From positions 1 through 64,000 of the forward strand of contig JAFTPP010000030.1 in the NCBI GenBank assembly GCA_017463255.1: a stretch of DNA of 64,000 bases, written 5' to 3'. The notes beneath the pieces were generated by a model. That model did no database searches. It saw only the letters and a list, made by a program, of their open reading frames with translations, and had not been told where the DNA came from. Shown here piece after piece: positions 21,500-30,259 of the stretch (positions are counted from its first letter, which is position 1; each line of letters begins with the position of its first letter). Source of the DNA: Lachnospiraceae bacterium. GTDB lineage: Bacteria; Bacillota; Clostridia; Lachnospirales; Lachnospiraceae. A program made the translations under genes and the position numbers.

Positions 21500-21955
21500 T
21501 TATTCACTTTGGGTAATGACGGTTGCTTTTGCAAGGGCATTTTCGATGGCATTCATCAAAGTAAGAGAGGTATATTTGGTATCCGGATCATAGGTATAAT
21601 CCTCTAAAGTCTGGGAAACTAATATCTGTTCACTTAAGGCTTCAAAAGTTGGCTGAATGAGAGGATACATTGTAGTGACCTCGGTACTTAAGTTGTTTAA
21701 CTGCATTGATTTAATCCTGTTGCTATCCACAATCACTTCAAGGTCAAATGCCATATCATTTAGCGTAATAGAGGAAGTATAGATTCCGGGGATGTATTTT
21801 GCCATGGCCTCTGTGTCTGTGGGAGTTTCTTCATCTTTTCCGGGAAGAAACATAAACAGCAGCAGTATGAGAAACAAAATCCCTAAGAGAATAAAAATAC
21901 CTGTATAGATTACTTCTTTCATATGGAAAACCATTATTTTTGTTTTAGAACTCAT
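21500..21955 (-). CDS. Membrane-anchored protein of unknown function
   Basis: 151 residues starting at ATG 21955 with GGAG 5 nt upstream. One N-terminal membrane segment (about 14-36, MKEVIYTGIFILLGILFL) is followed by a compact extracellular domain. The domain contains YIPGIYTSSITLNDMAFDLEV and ends TLMNAIENALAKA, reminiscent of small FMN-binding-like domains, but the match is too weak to name. It is probably co-transcribed after the YiiX-like gene upstream on the same strand. Confidence 0.7.
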   Translation of the reverse strand: MSSKTKIMVFHMKEVIYTGIFILLGILFLILLLFMFLPGKDEETPTDTEAMAKYIPGIYTSSITLNDMAFDLEVIVDSNRIKSMQLNNLSTEVTTMYPLIQPTFEALSEQILVSQTLEDYTYDPDTKYTSLTLMNAIENALAKATVITQSE

Positions 21956-22010
21956 AGAATCTCCGTCTTGTTTATTTGTATAATGTATTTATGAAACCTC
22001 GAATATATGC

Positions 22011-22829
22011 CTACATAATTCCGTAGATTTGTACGAGTTCCAGGTAGGGACTGAAAAACAAATCTTTTGGAGTACATATGAGGCCACCGTCTGCATCAAG
22101 GTCAATGCCGTATTTGGCATATGCCTGCCATACAAGATGAGAACATTGAGTGCCAATAACGTCTGTTATGGAATTCGCTTTGGAGGGAAAAATGCCAACC
22201 ATGAAGTTATAGGGGATATCAAGTAAATTGTCTGTAGCGTATTGGATAATATCTTGAATTAAAGGGTCGGAACGAAGGTCAGCCCTTAAACGAAAGACAG
22301 CATAGTTGGGATACCGGGTCCATTTGGAAAGGTTTTGAATGCTTGAGTCAGTACCTAAGGCTGTAGACTCAATGGTTTGTTTTTCTTTAGCATCAATTAC
22401 TAAAGCCGCATGACCATTGCGCCAGATACCTGTATGGGCAGAAAAGGTAATCAGAATATCACCATCTTCCACAATGGGAAGGAGCTTGGTGCGTTGATTG
22501 GGGACAACAAAGTCCTCACAGGAAATGCCTGCGATGTATTCGCAACTGGTTTCTACCGGAGTGTGGTAATAAATCTGGTACTCTTTCAGTAAATCTATAA
22601 GCTCATCACTGCTTTGTAAATCGAATTGGTCAATGAGAGTTGTTAAACCCAGTTCAGTAATGCCTGTCTGGGAAAAAAGATTTGCTCTGGTTAGAGGCTG
22701 CAAGGGGACGGTAGGATTTTTGTGCACCCTATGTTCCCGCAGAAAGTATTCATGTGTGAATGACGCTAAAAGACTGATCAGTAATAGGATAAATGCAAAG
22801 ACAATTGATTTTTTTACGTTACTTTCCAT
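22011..22829 (-). CDS. Permuted papain-like (YiiX/NlpC-related) cysteine hydrolase, membrane anchored
   Basis: 272 residues from ATG 22829; a TTG six codons earlier is less likely. An N-terminal membrane anchor (residues 7-24) precedes an extracellular domain. GHAALVID supplies the catalytic His and GTQCSHLVWQAYAKYG the nucleophile Cys, in the His-before-Cys order of circularly permuted NlpC/P60 or YiiX-type hydrolases. The likely substrate is a peptide or amide bond of the cell envelope; this is inferred from the fold. Divergent from dapF across a short shared upstream region. Confidence 0.75.
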   Translation of the reverse strand: MESNVKKSIVFAFILLLISLLASFTHEYFLREHRVHKNPTVPLQPLTRANLFSQTGITELGLTTLIDQFDLQSSDELIDLLKEYQIYYHTPVETSCEYIAGISCEDFVVPNQRTKLLPIVEDGDILITFSAHTGIWRNGHAALVIDAKEKQTIESTALGTDSSIQNLSKWTRYPNYAVFRLRADLRSDPLIQDIIQYATDNLLDIPYNFMVGIFPSKANSITDVIGTQCSHLVWQAYAKYGIDLDADGGLICTPKDLFFSPYLELVQIYGIM

Positions 22830-22901
22830 GATAAGGACAGACTCCAACTAACTGTTTATCAATAAAATAATGTATAGTATATGCACCAGAGGGTGGAGTT
22901 T

Positions 22902-23726
22902 ATGCAGATTGCGTATGATAAGATGCATGGCTGTGGCAATGATTATATTTTCATTAATGAACTAAATACACCTATGGAAATGGATAAGAAAACACTTGTT
23001 ATTAAAATGTGCCACAGAAATTACGGAGTGGGTGCCGATGGTGTCATTTTTGTAAAAAGAAGTAATGCGGCGGACTTTGAAATGGAAATGTATAATTCGG
23101 ACGGAAGCAGGGGCGAGATGTGCGGAAACGGAATCAGGTGTCTGGCAAAATATGTTGCAGATAGGGGAGAAATGAAAGGGGATGACATGACTGTCAGTAG
23201 CTTTTCTACGGTATATCCTATCAAAGTGAAACGGGATAATTCAGGGAAGGTGGTTACAGTTAAGGTCAGCTTTCCCATTCCAATCCCCTGTTTTAAAGAA
23301 ATGGAACAGTGCATAAGCGTTTGTGACAATGAGTATATACTGTCATGTGTTTCGGTGGGGAATCCCCATGCGGTGTTATTTGTAGAGGAAATAAGAGATG
23401 TTCCTGTTGACCGGATTGGTCCGAAAATAGAGAATCATTCCATTTTTAGGAACCGGACCAACGTGGAATTTGTGGAAGTGACGGATAAAGAACATATTAA
23501 AATCCGGGTGTGGGAACGGGGAAGCGGAGAAACACTTGCCTGCGGAAGCGGTAGCATTGCAGCTGCATGGATATGTATGTGTAAAGGTTTGACGGGACAT
23601 GAGGTGAGTGTTACACTAAGAGGCGGAGAGTTAGAAGTAAAATACTTACCGGACAACAACTGTATTGTTCTGGAAGGTCCTGCAGTTCATATATGCAGCG
23701 GTATTTATGAATACACACAGGAATAA
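22902..23726 (+). CDS. dapF: Diaminopimelate epimerase
   Basis: 274 residues when started at ATG 22902, matching family length (GGTGGAG lies just upstream); an ATG at 22881 would add seven residues. Converts LL- to meso-diaminopimelate for peptidoglycan and lysine synthesis. Both active-site cysteines are present in MCGNGIRC and TLACGSGS, and the N-terminal KMHGCGNDYIF replaces the usual KMHGLGNDF. Encoded alone, divergent to the papain-like gene. Confidence 0.93.
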   Translation: MQIAYDKMHGCGNDYIFINELNTPMEMDKKTLVIKMCHRNYGVGADGVIFVKRSNAADFEMEMYNSDGSRGEMCGNGIRCLAKYVADRGEMKGDDMTVSSFSTVYPIKVKRDNSGKVVTVKVSFPIPIPCFKEMEQCISVCDNEYILSCVSVGNPHAVLFVEEIRDVPVDRIGPKIENHSIFRNRTNVEFVEVTDKEHIKIRVWERGSGETLACGSGSIAAAWICMCKGLTGHEVSVTLRGGELEVKYLPDNNCIVLEGPAVHICSGIYEYTQE

Positions 23727-23811
23727 CAAACGTTATTTATTAAAACTGATATTTCACCCATAAAAAGTATGGAATTATGTCGTATCTTAAGTGTACGGGA
23801 GAGGAGAAACG

Positions 23812-24354
23812 GTGACCGAAAGAGAATTTGAGTTGGCTTGCAATAAGATTATGCAAGGGAACCGGGATGGATTAAAGGAAATCTATTCTGCGTATTTACC
23901 TTTTATTTTTGCTGTCATTCATAATGTATTAAAGAATCGGGAGGACGCAGAGGATGTTACAACGGACTTCTTTATTAAACTGTGGTCTTTGGCGGAAAAG
24001 TATAGGGGAGGAAACGGGCATAAAGGATGGATGGCAACCATAGCAAGGAATATGGCAATCGATTATTATAGGGCCCATTACAGGGAAATTCCCGAAGAGA
24101 ATGAGATTTTGGAGTCGGCTGTTTCTGACACGGGTGCAACAAGCTCCCACGAAGATGAGATTGTTTCTAACCAAACCATTGAAGAGATGCTTAAAAAGCT
24201 AAATGGTGGAGAGCGACAGATTGTAAATATGAAGGTTTTAGGGGATATGACCTTTAAAGAAATCGCAGAGGTTCTTAAAATCCCCATGGGTACCGTAACA
24301 TGGAGGTACCAAAATGCCATTAAAAAATTAAGGAGGTGCGGCTATGAATCTTGA
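23812..24354 (+). CDS. ECF-type RNA polymerase sigma factor
   Basis: 180 residues from GTG 23812, with GGAG 5 nt upstream; a GTG at 23791 is possible but lacks a site. Region 2 (NREDAEDVTTDFFIKLWSL) binds the -10 element and core polymerase; region 4 (MTFKEIAEVLKIPMGTVTWR) is a helix-turn-helix for the -35. It overlaps the next gene by 11 nt, the usual arrangement of a sigma factor with its membrane regulator. Confidence 0.93.
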   Translation: MTEREFELACNKIMQGNRDGLKEIYSAYLPFIFAVIHNVLKNREDAEDVTTDFFIKLWSLAEKYRGGNGHKGWMATIARNMAIDYYRAHYREIPEENEILESAVSDTGATSSHEDEIVSNQTIEEMLKKLNGGERQIVNMKVLGDMTFKEIAEVLKIPMGTVTWRYQNAIKKLRRCGYES

Positions 24355-25111
24355 TGAAGCAAGAGACTTTGAAAAAGAGTTTGAAGAAAAATATATTGAA
24401 TATAGTAAAAATGACGCACCGGACTTGTGGGCAAGAATTGAAGCAGGACTTCCCAAGGACAACGTTAAGGATGCGGAAGAGACTAAAGAAAAGCACACTA
24501 AAGTTAAGCAGTTTAAATGGTACCGCTATGCACCGCTTGTTGCGGCATGTGTGTGCCTTGTGATTATAATTCCGGCTTTGAAAGGAAGCTTGTTTGGCGC
24601 AAAATCAGACAGTGCCAAAGAAGAGGTTGCTTATGACAGCAGTTGTAGTGTGGGCGATATGGGAACAGAGGAATCTGTTGGAGCAGCCGGTAAGGATAAT
24701 TACATGTATGCGGACGGCGCCTATAGTGATGCAAAGACGGAATCCGCAGATAGTGACTCTTTGCCGTTAGAAGATGTTATGGTAAATGAAGAATGTACCA
24801 ATGATTCCGCAGAAGAGCCTGTAGCACCGGAAGAAGACAGAGAAGAGGTATCCGGTGATGCCGCCGGTAGTGAAATGGAAACAGTATCCGTTGAAAAATG
24901 GGTGGTTACGGTTGTAGAAAGTTGTCGCGAAGAAGGATTTGAAGGCAGGTATTATCTGTGCAAATCCACAGATATGGAAAAAGAGGACAGCATCTACATT
25001 AAGTCTGATGAGATTCTTTTCATTGGACAGAGTTATACCGTAGTCATTGAGTTGTTAAGGGAAACTTTAAATGACCTGCCGGTTTATAGATTTATTCAAT
25101 ATGTAGAATAA
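24344..25111 (+). CDS. Membrane protein, probable anti-sigma factor
   Basis: 255 residues. An acidic cytoplasmic N-terminus of about 58 residues is followed by one membrane segment (61-79, YAPLVAACVCLVIIIPAL) and an acidic low-complexity extracellular stretch, then a small beta-rich C-terminal domain. No ZAS zinc motif (HxxxCxxC) is present. Role as anti-sigma factor is inferred from overlap with the ECF gene and topology, not from a recognised domain. Confidence 0.72.
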   Translation: MNLDEARDFEKEFEEKYIEYSKNDAPDLWARIEAGLPKDNVKDAEETKEKHTKVKQFKWYRYAPLVAACVCLVIIIPALKGSLFGAKSDSAKEEVAYDSSCSVGDMGTEESVGAAGKDNYMYADGAYSDAKTESADSDSLPLEDVMVNEECTNDSAEEPVAPEEDREEVSGDAAGSEMETVSVEKWVVTVVESCREEGFEGRYYLCKSTDMEKEDSIYIKSDEILFIGQSYTVVIELLRETLNDLPVYRFIQYVE

Positions 25112-25197
25112 CCGTTTGTCACACGAAATTGACCGATTGGCGAATTCGTGTGACTTTCTTTTTTTTATTTGATAATATAAAAACAAGGGAGGGCGCC

Positions 25198-25638
25198 ATG
25201 AAATTAAAAAAGATTATTGAACCGGAATATTCAGAAATTGAAATACATATTTGCGGGGATAAAGAAACCAAAGAATTTAATCTTGTATATGATAAGGTAA
25301 AAAATGTGCTGATGCAGTCCATAACTGCTTATGAAGAAGATGTGGTAAAAAAAATACCCTGTACGGACATTATTCATATTTATACTCAGGATAAAAAAGT
25401 ATGGGTATCCTCTGTGGAAGGTCATTACCGTTTGCGCCTTCGTATGTATGAGTTGGACGAAATGCTTGATCATAATGTGTTCTTACGGGTATCCAGTTCG
25501 GAAATCGTAAATATTGATAAGATTCTTAGTATGGATACAGGTATCACAGGGACCATCGTCATGAATTTAAGTGGTGGAGAACAGATTTATGTATCCAGAA
25601 GATATGTAGCAAAGATTAAAAAAGCACTGGGGATATAG
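25198..25638 (+). CDS. LytTR DNA-binding transcriptional regulator
   Basis: 146 residues from ATG 25198 behind GGGAGG. An N-terminal segment of about 50 residues has no receiver aspartate; residues 50-146 form a LytTR domain (FLRVSSSEIVNIDKI and ISRRYVAKIKKALG style end). Stand-alone LytTR proteins paired with DUF3021 usually regulate an adjacent ABC exporter, which is what follows here. Confidence 0.88.
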   Translation: MKLKKIIEPEYSEIEIHICGDKETKEFNLVYDKVKNVLMQSITAYEEDVVKKIPCTDIIHIYTQDKKVWVSSVEGHYRLRLRMYELDEMLDHNVFLRVSSSEIVNIDKILSMDTGITGTIVMNLSGGEQIYVSRRYVAKIKKALGI

Positions 25639-25647
25639 GAGGTAGTT

Positions 25648-26130
25648 ATGATTAAAAATGCAATGAAAAGAGGAATTAATTCCTTTATGTATTCTGTGGC
25701 AATCACAACCATATTAAGCTTAGTTGTTTATTCCATGGCTTCCACTGCAGATTCCTATCCGGTGTTGCCCGCATTTGCGGAGCGTTTTCCCAAAACAGGA
25801 ATGGCTTTTTTGGTACAACTTGTGTTAATTGGTATGACAAGTGCAGCTTTTGGAGCTTTTTCCGTTATCATGGAAAGTGAAAGAATCGGTTTGCTGACCC
25901 AGAGTATTCTTTATTTTATCTTAACGGCAGCTTTCTGGTTACCCACTATGATTTTTTGTTTTAGCATACAGGAAAATCCTGCTTCCTTTATTACGGTAAC
26001 ATTAAGCTATATTTTATCTTATGTAATCACATGGGGCATTAGTTATAAGAATTGTAAAAAAAGTATAGATGAGATTAATAAACATTTAATACGCAGAGGA
26101 GGAAAAGAGCAGAATGGAATATGCAATTAA
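25648..26130 (+). CDS. DUF3021 membrane protein
   Basis: 160 residues with four membrane segments, ending in a charged cytoplasmic tail. The N-terminus KRGINSFMYSVAITTI and position 9 nt after a LytTR gene identify DUF3021, a likely inhibitory membrane partner of the LytTR protein. Its end overlaps the ABC ATPase gene by 17 nt. Confidence 0.85.
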   Translation: MIKNAMKRGINSFMYSVAITTILSLVVYSMASTADSYPVLPAFAERFPKTGMAFLVQLVLIGMTSAAFGAFSVIMESERIGLLTQSILYFILTAAFWLPTMIFCFSIQENPASFITVTLSYILSYVITWGISYKNCKKSIDEINKHLIRRGGKEQNGICN

Positions 26131-26842
26131 AATTAGTGGGTTGAGTAAAAAATTCGGCGATAAAGAAGCGGTAAAACCCATGGAGCTTATGGTTGAAAAA
26201 GGATATCTTTTTTCTCTTCTTGGTGTAAACGGGGCAGGAAAGACTACTACAATCAGAATGTTAACAGGACTTACGGCGCCTACTGCAGGAGATGCATGGG
26301 TGTGCGGACATCATATTGTAAAGGAACTTTCACAGGTTAAAAAAGTAAGCAATGTATCTACACAGGATACAGCGGTGGCAGGAAACCTTACCGTGTTTGA
26401 AAATCTTGTTTTTATGGCCGAAATTTATGGAAGAAGTAAGTCGGAAGCTATTTGCGATGCCAATGAAATGATTAAAGATTTTTCCATGCAAGAAGTTAAG
26501 AATAGCAAAGCAAAAACCTTATCCGGTGGCTGGCAGAGAAGGTTAAGCATAGCCATGGCTCTTATCACAAAACCGGAAATTTTGTTTTTGGACGAGCCTA
26601 CCCTTGGACTTGATGTTCTTGCAAGAAAAGAATTGTGGAAGATTATTGAGGGATTAAAAGGGAAAATTACCATGGTTTTAACCACTCATTATATGGAAGA
26701 AGCCCAAAAGCTTTCGGATAAGGTGGCGGTTATGGTGGACGGAAGCGTAAGGGCCATCGGAACTGTAGAAGAGTTAAAAGAAAAAACAGGAGCATCGTCC
26801 TTAGAGGATGCATTTATTACCATAGCAGAGGAGGTAAGATAA
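26114..26842 (+). CDS. ABC transporter ATP-binding protein
   Basis: 242 residues. Walker A GVNGAGKTTT, signature LSGGWQRRLSI (a Trp replaces the usual Q or M), Walker B ILFLDEPTLGLD and the switch His in TTHYMEEA. It belongs to the DrrA/CcmA-like group that powers ABC-2 exporters. Overlaps DUF3021 and is followed after 2 nt by its permease. Confidence 0.93.
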   Translation: MEYAIKISGLSKKFGDKEAVKPMELMVEKGYLFSLLGVNGAGKTTTIRMLTGLTAPTAGDAWVCGHHIVKELSQVKKVSNVSTQDTAVAGNLTVFENLVFMAEIYGRSKSEAICDANEMIKDFSMQEVKNSKAKTLSGGWQRRLSIAMALITKPEILFLDEPTLGLDVLARKELWKIIEGLKGKITMVLTTHYMEEAQKLSDKVAVMVDGSVRAIGTVEELKEKTGASSLEDAFITIAEEVR

Positions 26843-26844
26843 TA

Positions 26845-27606
26845 ATGAGGATGAAAGTATTCGGAATGCGTACGGGAAAAGAAGTATTACGTGACCCGTT
26901 GAGCTATATATTTTGCCTTGGCTTTCCTATCGTAATGTTGCTTATTATGACTTTGGTGAATGCTGCAATCCCTGCAGAGGCTAATATGACTTTGTTTAGC
27001 AGTATCAAACTTGTACCGGGAATTGCAGGCTTTGGACTTACCTTTGTTATGCTCTTTACCTGCTTACAGATTTCCAAAGACCGGGGCGGAAGCTTTATGA
27101 TAAGATTATATGCTTCTCCCATGAAGTCGGCTGACTTTATTGGGGGGTATACGATTCCTATGTTAATTATCGCAATGGCCCAGGTGACGGTATCTGTTAT
27201 GGCAGGGATGATTGTTATGCTTATTAAAGGAGAAAGTATACAATTCCTAAACTCTTTGATTACTATACCGGTTTTGATTCCGTCTGCACTTTTATTTATT
27301 GCATTTGGTCTTTTGTTTGGCTCTTCGTTAAATGAAAAAGCGGCGCCCGGAATCTGTTCTATTATTATTACGGCATCCTGTATGTTAGGCGGTATCTTTA
27401 TGGATGTGGATGCCCTGACAGGTGGTTTTAAAACAGTATGCAGGGCACTTCCTTTTTATCACGGCATTGATGCGGCAAGAAAGGCATTTAGCGGGGAGTT
27501 TTCAGGGCTTTGGACTCCGCTTGCTATTGTAAGTATCTATGCGTTTGTTATCTATTTGTTGGCAGTTTTTGTATTTCATAAGAAGATGCAAAGTGACAAG
27601 AAGTAA
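26845..27606 (+). CDS. ABC-2 type exporter permease
   Basis: 253 residues with six membrane segments and an ABC-2 layout (long first loop, conserved PFYHGIDAARKAF near the end). Forms the membrane part of the exporter with the preceding ATPase. Substrate unknown; such LytTR-linked exporters often handle antimicrobial peptides or lipids. The operon ends in a terminator. Confidence 0.9.
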   Translation: MRMKVFGMRTGKEVLRDPLSYIFCLGFPIVMLLIMTLVNAAIPAEANMTLFSSIKLVPGIAGFGLTFVMLFTCLQISKDRGGSFMIRLYASPMKSADFIGGYTIPMLIIAMAQVTVSVMAGMIVMLIKGESIQFLNSLITIPVLIPSALLFIAFGLLFGSSLNEKAAPGICSIIITASCMLGGIFMDVDALTGGFKTVCRALPFYHGIDAARKAFSGEFSGLWTPLAIVSIYAFVIYLLAVFVFHKKMQSDKK

Positions 27607-27629
27607 ACTAAAATTAAACAAATTCTTGG

Positions 27630-27658
27630 AAAGGGGCCTTAAAAAGGGCCTCTTTTTT
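27630..27658 (+). terminator. Terminator of the LytTR-ABC operon
   Basis: AAAGGGGCC (27630-27638) pairs with GGCCTCTTT (27647-27655), one G-T pair, followed by TTT. Confidence 0.75.
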
Positions 27659-27695
27659 ATGGAAAAAACCATGTGAAACCCTTGAAATTACTGGG

Positions 27696-27715
27696 ATTGT
27701 AAATATTTTTACAAT
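27696..27715. promoter_or_regulatory. Palindrome upstream of polyamine operon, possible operator
   Basis: ATTGTAAA-TATT-TTTACAAT, perfect 8-bp arms, 15 nt upstream of the candidate -35. It may be the binding site of the XRE-cupin regulator encoded next to it; inferred from position only. Confidence 0.5.
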
Positions 27716-27730
27716 AAGTCACAATATAAC

Positions 27731-27759
27731 TTGACTTTTTGTTTAATATATGGTTTTAT
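27731..27759 (+). promoter_or_regulatory. Possible promoter of the polyamine operon
   Basis: TTGACT (27731-27736), 17-nt spacer, TTTTAT (27754-27759). The -10 is a weak match. Confidence 0.45.
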
Positions 27760-27796
27760 TAGTCTTGTATTATTTTGAAAGGAGCCATGGAGGAAG

Positions 27797-28348
27797 ATGA
27801 GTGCCAATTTACAGTTGGGAACGAAGATAAGAAACCTTAGAAATCAGAGTTCACTTACACAGCAGGAATTAGCGGACAGAACAGAATTAACCAAAGGTTA
27901 CATTTCACAGTTGGAGAGAAATCAGACTGTTCCATCCATTGCAACCTTACTTGATATTTTAAAATGTCTGGGCACAACACCCGGAGAATTTTTTGAAGAA
28001 GTGGATACAGAGCAGATTGTTTTTAGAGAGGAAGACTTTTTTGAGAAGAATTCACCGGAAACGCAGTGCAACATTAAGTGGCTGGTACCTACAGCCCAGG
28101 GCAATATGATTGAGCCGATTTTGGTTGAGTTATTACCCGGGGGAAGTACCTTTGCAGACAAGCCGCACGAAGGGGAAGAATTTGGATACGTTTTAGAAGG
28201 AACCATCCGGTTAAATCTTGGAAAAGAAGTGTATACGGTAAAGGCAGGGGAAACCTTTTACTATACATCGGACGAGAAGCATTACATAGAGAATGTTGAC
28301 AAGATAACCGCCAAATTTTTATGGATTAGTACACCACCGACATTTTAG
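27797..28348 (+). CDS. XRE-family regulator with cupin domain
   Basis: 183 residues. Helix-turn-helix at about 8-62 (TQQELADRTELTKGYISQLE) and a cupin sensor at about 110-180 (GEEFGYVLEGTIRLNLG). This PuuR-like architecture senses small metabolites and commonly controls polyamine genes. It is the first gene ahead of potABCD with an 11-nt gap, so it likely regulates the operon and itself. Confidence 0.92.
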   Translation: MSANLQLGTKIRNLRNQSSLTQQELADRTELTKGYISQLERNQTVPSIATLLDILKCLGTTPGEFFEEVDTEQIVFREEDFFEKNSPETQCNIKWLVPTAQGNMIEPILVELLPGGSTFADKPHEGEEFGYVLEGTIRLNLGKEVYTVKAGETFYYTSDEKHYIENVDKITAKFLWISTPPTF

Positions 28349-28359
28349 GAGCTAAAGAG

Positions 28360-29448
28360 ATGAGCGATAATTTACTTGAATTAAGAGGTATCAGCAAAGC
28401 ATTTGACGGAAAGACCATTTTGCAGGAACTGGATTTGAATATTAAGAGTAATGAATTTGTTACCCTGCTTGGACCTTCCGGATGTGGTAAGACCACCACA
28501 CTTCGTATCGTAGGCGGTTTTGAAAAGCCGGATACGGGATCTGTTATTTTTAATGGAGAAGATATTACTGCACTTGCTCCTGAAAAGCGTCATATTAATA
28601 CAGTTTTTCAGAAGTATGCTCTTTTTCCTCATATGAATGTGGAAGAGAACATTGCATTCGGACTTAAGATTAAGAAAAAATCAAAAGAATATATCAAAGA
28701 TAAGATTAAATATGCTCTCAAGCTTGTGGATTTGGATGGCTTTGAAAAGAGAAAACCAAATTCGTTAAGCGGTGGACAGCAACAGCGTATTGCCATTGCG
28801 AGAGCGATTGTAAACGAGCCGGAAATTCTGCTTTTGGATGAGCCTTTGGGAGCTCTTGACTTAAAGCTTCGTCAGGACATGCAGAGCGAATTAATCCGCT
28901 TAAAAAATGAACTTGGAATTACCTTTATCTATGTAACCCATGATCAGGAAGAAGCACTTACCATGTCTGATAAGATTGTGGTAATGCACCGTGGTCTGGT
29001 ACAGCAGATTGGTACACCAAAGGATATCTATGATGAGCCGTGTAACGCATTTGTTGCCGATTTTATCGGTGACAGTAACTTATTAAAAGGTAAGATGTTA
29101 GACGACAGACTTGTAGAGTTCTTAGGCGAGAGAGTAATCTGTGTAGATGAAGGTTTTGGTAAAAATGAACCTGTTGATATCGTTATCCGTCCGGAAGACG
29201 TTGAGATTAACGAAGTTGGCAAGGGAATCGTGAACGGAGTCGTTAAAAATATCCTTTATAAAGGTGCTAATTATGAGATGACAGTAGAAGCCGGCGGCTT
29301 TGACTGGTTAATCCACAATACTGTTGCTTATCCGGTGGGAAGCATGGTCAGCCTTTATGTAAAACCGTTTAATATTCAGATTATGAAACAGATGGATGAA
29401 TCAGAGATGATTTTAGATGAGGATATGGAAAATGAAACGTATGAGTAG
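28360..29448 (+). CDS. potA: Spermidine/putrescine ABC transporter ATPase
   Basis: 362 residues. Walker A GPSGCGKTTT, signature LSGGQQQRIAIARA, Walker B ILLLDEPLGALD, H-loop VTHDQEEA, and a C-terminal TOBE-like domain (about 280-350). Energises polyamine uptake with PotB and PotC. Overlaps potB by 17 nt. Confidence 0.94.
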   Translation: MSDNLLELRGISKAFDGKTILQELDLNIKSNEFVTLLGPSGCGKTTTLRIVGGFEKPDTGSVIFNGEDITALAPEKRHINTVFQKYALFPHMNVEENIAFGLKIKKKSKEYIKDKIKYALKLVDLDGFEKRKPNSLSGGQQQRIAIARAIVNEPEILLLDEPLGALDLKLRQDMQSELIRLKNELGITFIYVTHDQEEALTMSDKIVVMHRGLVQQIGTPKDIYDEPCNAFVADFIGDSNLLKGKMLDDRLVEFLGERVICVDEGFGKNEPVDIVIRPEDVEINEVGKGIVNGVVKNILYKGANYEMTVEAGGFDWLIHNTVAYPVGSMVSLYVKPFNIQIMKQMDESEMILDEDMENETYE

Positions 29449-30259
29449 AAAGCATCTGGCAACACCTTATGTGTTCTGGATTATCTGTTTTACCATATTG
29501 CCTTTAATATATATAGCATGGTATGCCGTTTCTGACGGAGACGGAGGATATACTGTTGAAAATATTTTGGCAATATTTGAACCGGTACATTGGAAGGCAT
29601 TTGTTTTAAGTATTGAGCTTGCTTTGATTTGTACCGTGGTATGTCTGTTACTTGCCTATCCGGTTGTTCTTATTTTAAGAAGACTGAAGATTAAGAAAAA
29701 AGGAACAATCGTAGCAGTATTGATTCTTCCTATGTGGATGAACTTTATCTTGCGTGTATATGCATGGCAGGTACTGCTAAGTGACAACGGAATTATTAAT
29801 TCTTTTTTAGGAATGTTAGGACTTCCTTCGATTAATATCATTAATACGCCGGCGGCTATCGTATTTGGTATGGTATATGATTTCCTTCCGTTTATGATTT
29901 TGCCGATTTATAACTCTCTTATGGAGATTCCTAATGATATTATCGAAGCTGCCAAGGATTTGGGGGCAGACGGTTTTACCATTTTCAGAAAGATTATCTG
30001 GAAGTTAACCCTTCCGGGAGTTATCAGCGGTATTACAATGGTGTTCGTTCCGGCTATGACTTCTTTCGTTTTCTCAGATATTTTGGGAGGCGGTAAGATT
30101 CAGTTAATCGGTAACGTAATTGAACAGGAATTTACCACCAGTATGAACTGGCAGTTGGGTTCCGGATTATCCATTGCGCTTATGACGATTATCTTATTGA
30201 TAATGGCGTTGTTACAGAAATCTAATCAACAGACAAAAGGAAATAACATGATATGGTAA
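29432..30259 (+). CDS. potB: Spermidine/putrescine ABC transporter permease PotB
   Basis: 275 residues from ATG 29432 inside the end of potA (an ATG at 29441 is also possible). Six membrane segments and the EAA loop EAAKDLGADGFTIFRKI, which contacts the ATPase. Overlaps potC by 7 nt. Confidence 0.92.
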   Translation: MKRMSRKHLATPYVFWIICFTILPLIYIAWYAVSDGDGGYTVENILAIFEPVHWKAFVLSIELALICTVVCLLLAYPVVLILRRLKIKKKGTIVAVLILPMWMNFILRVYAWQVLLSDNGIINSFLGMLGLPSINIINTPAAIVFGMVYDFLPFMILPIYNSLMEIPNDIIEAAKDLGADGFTIFRKIIWKLTLPGVISGITMVFVPAMTSFVFSDILGGGKIQLIGNVIEQEFTTSMNWQLGSGLSIALMTIILLIMALLQKSNQQTKGNNMIW

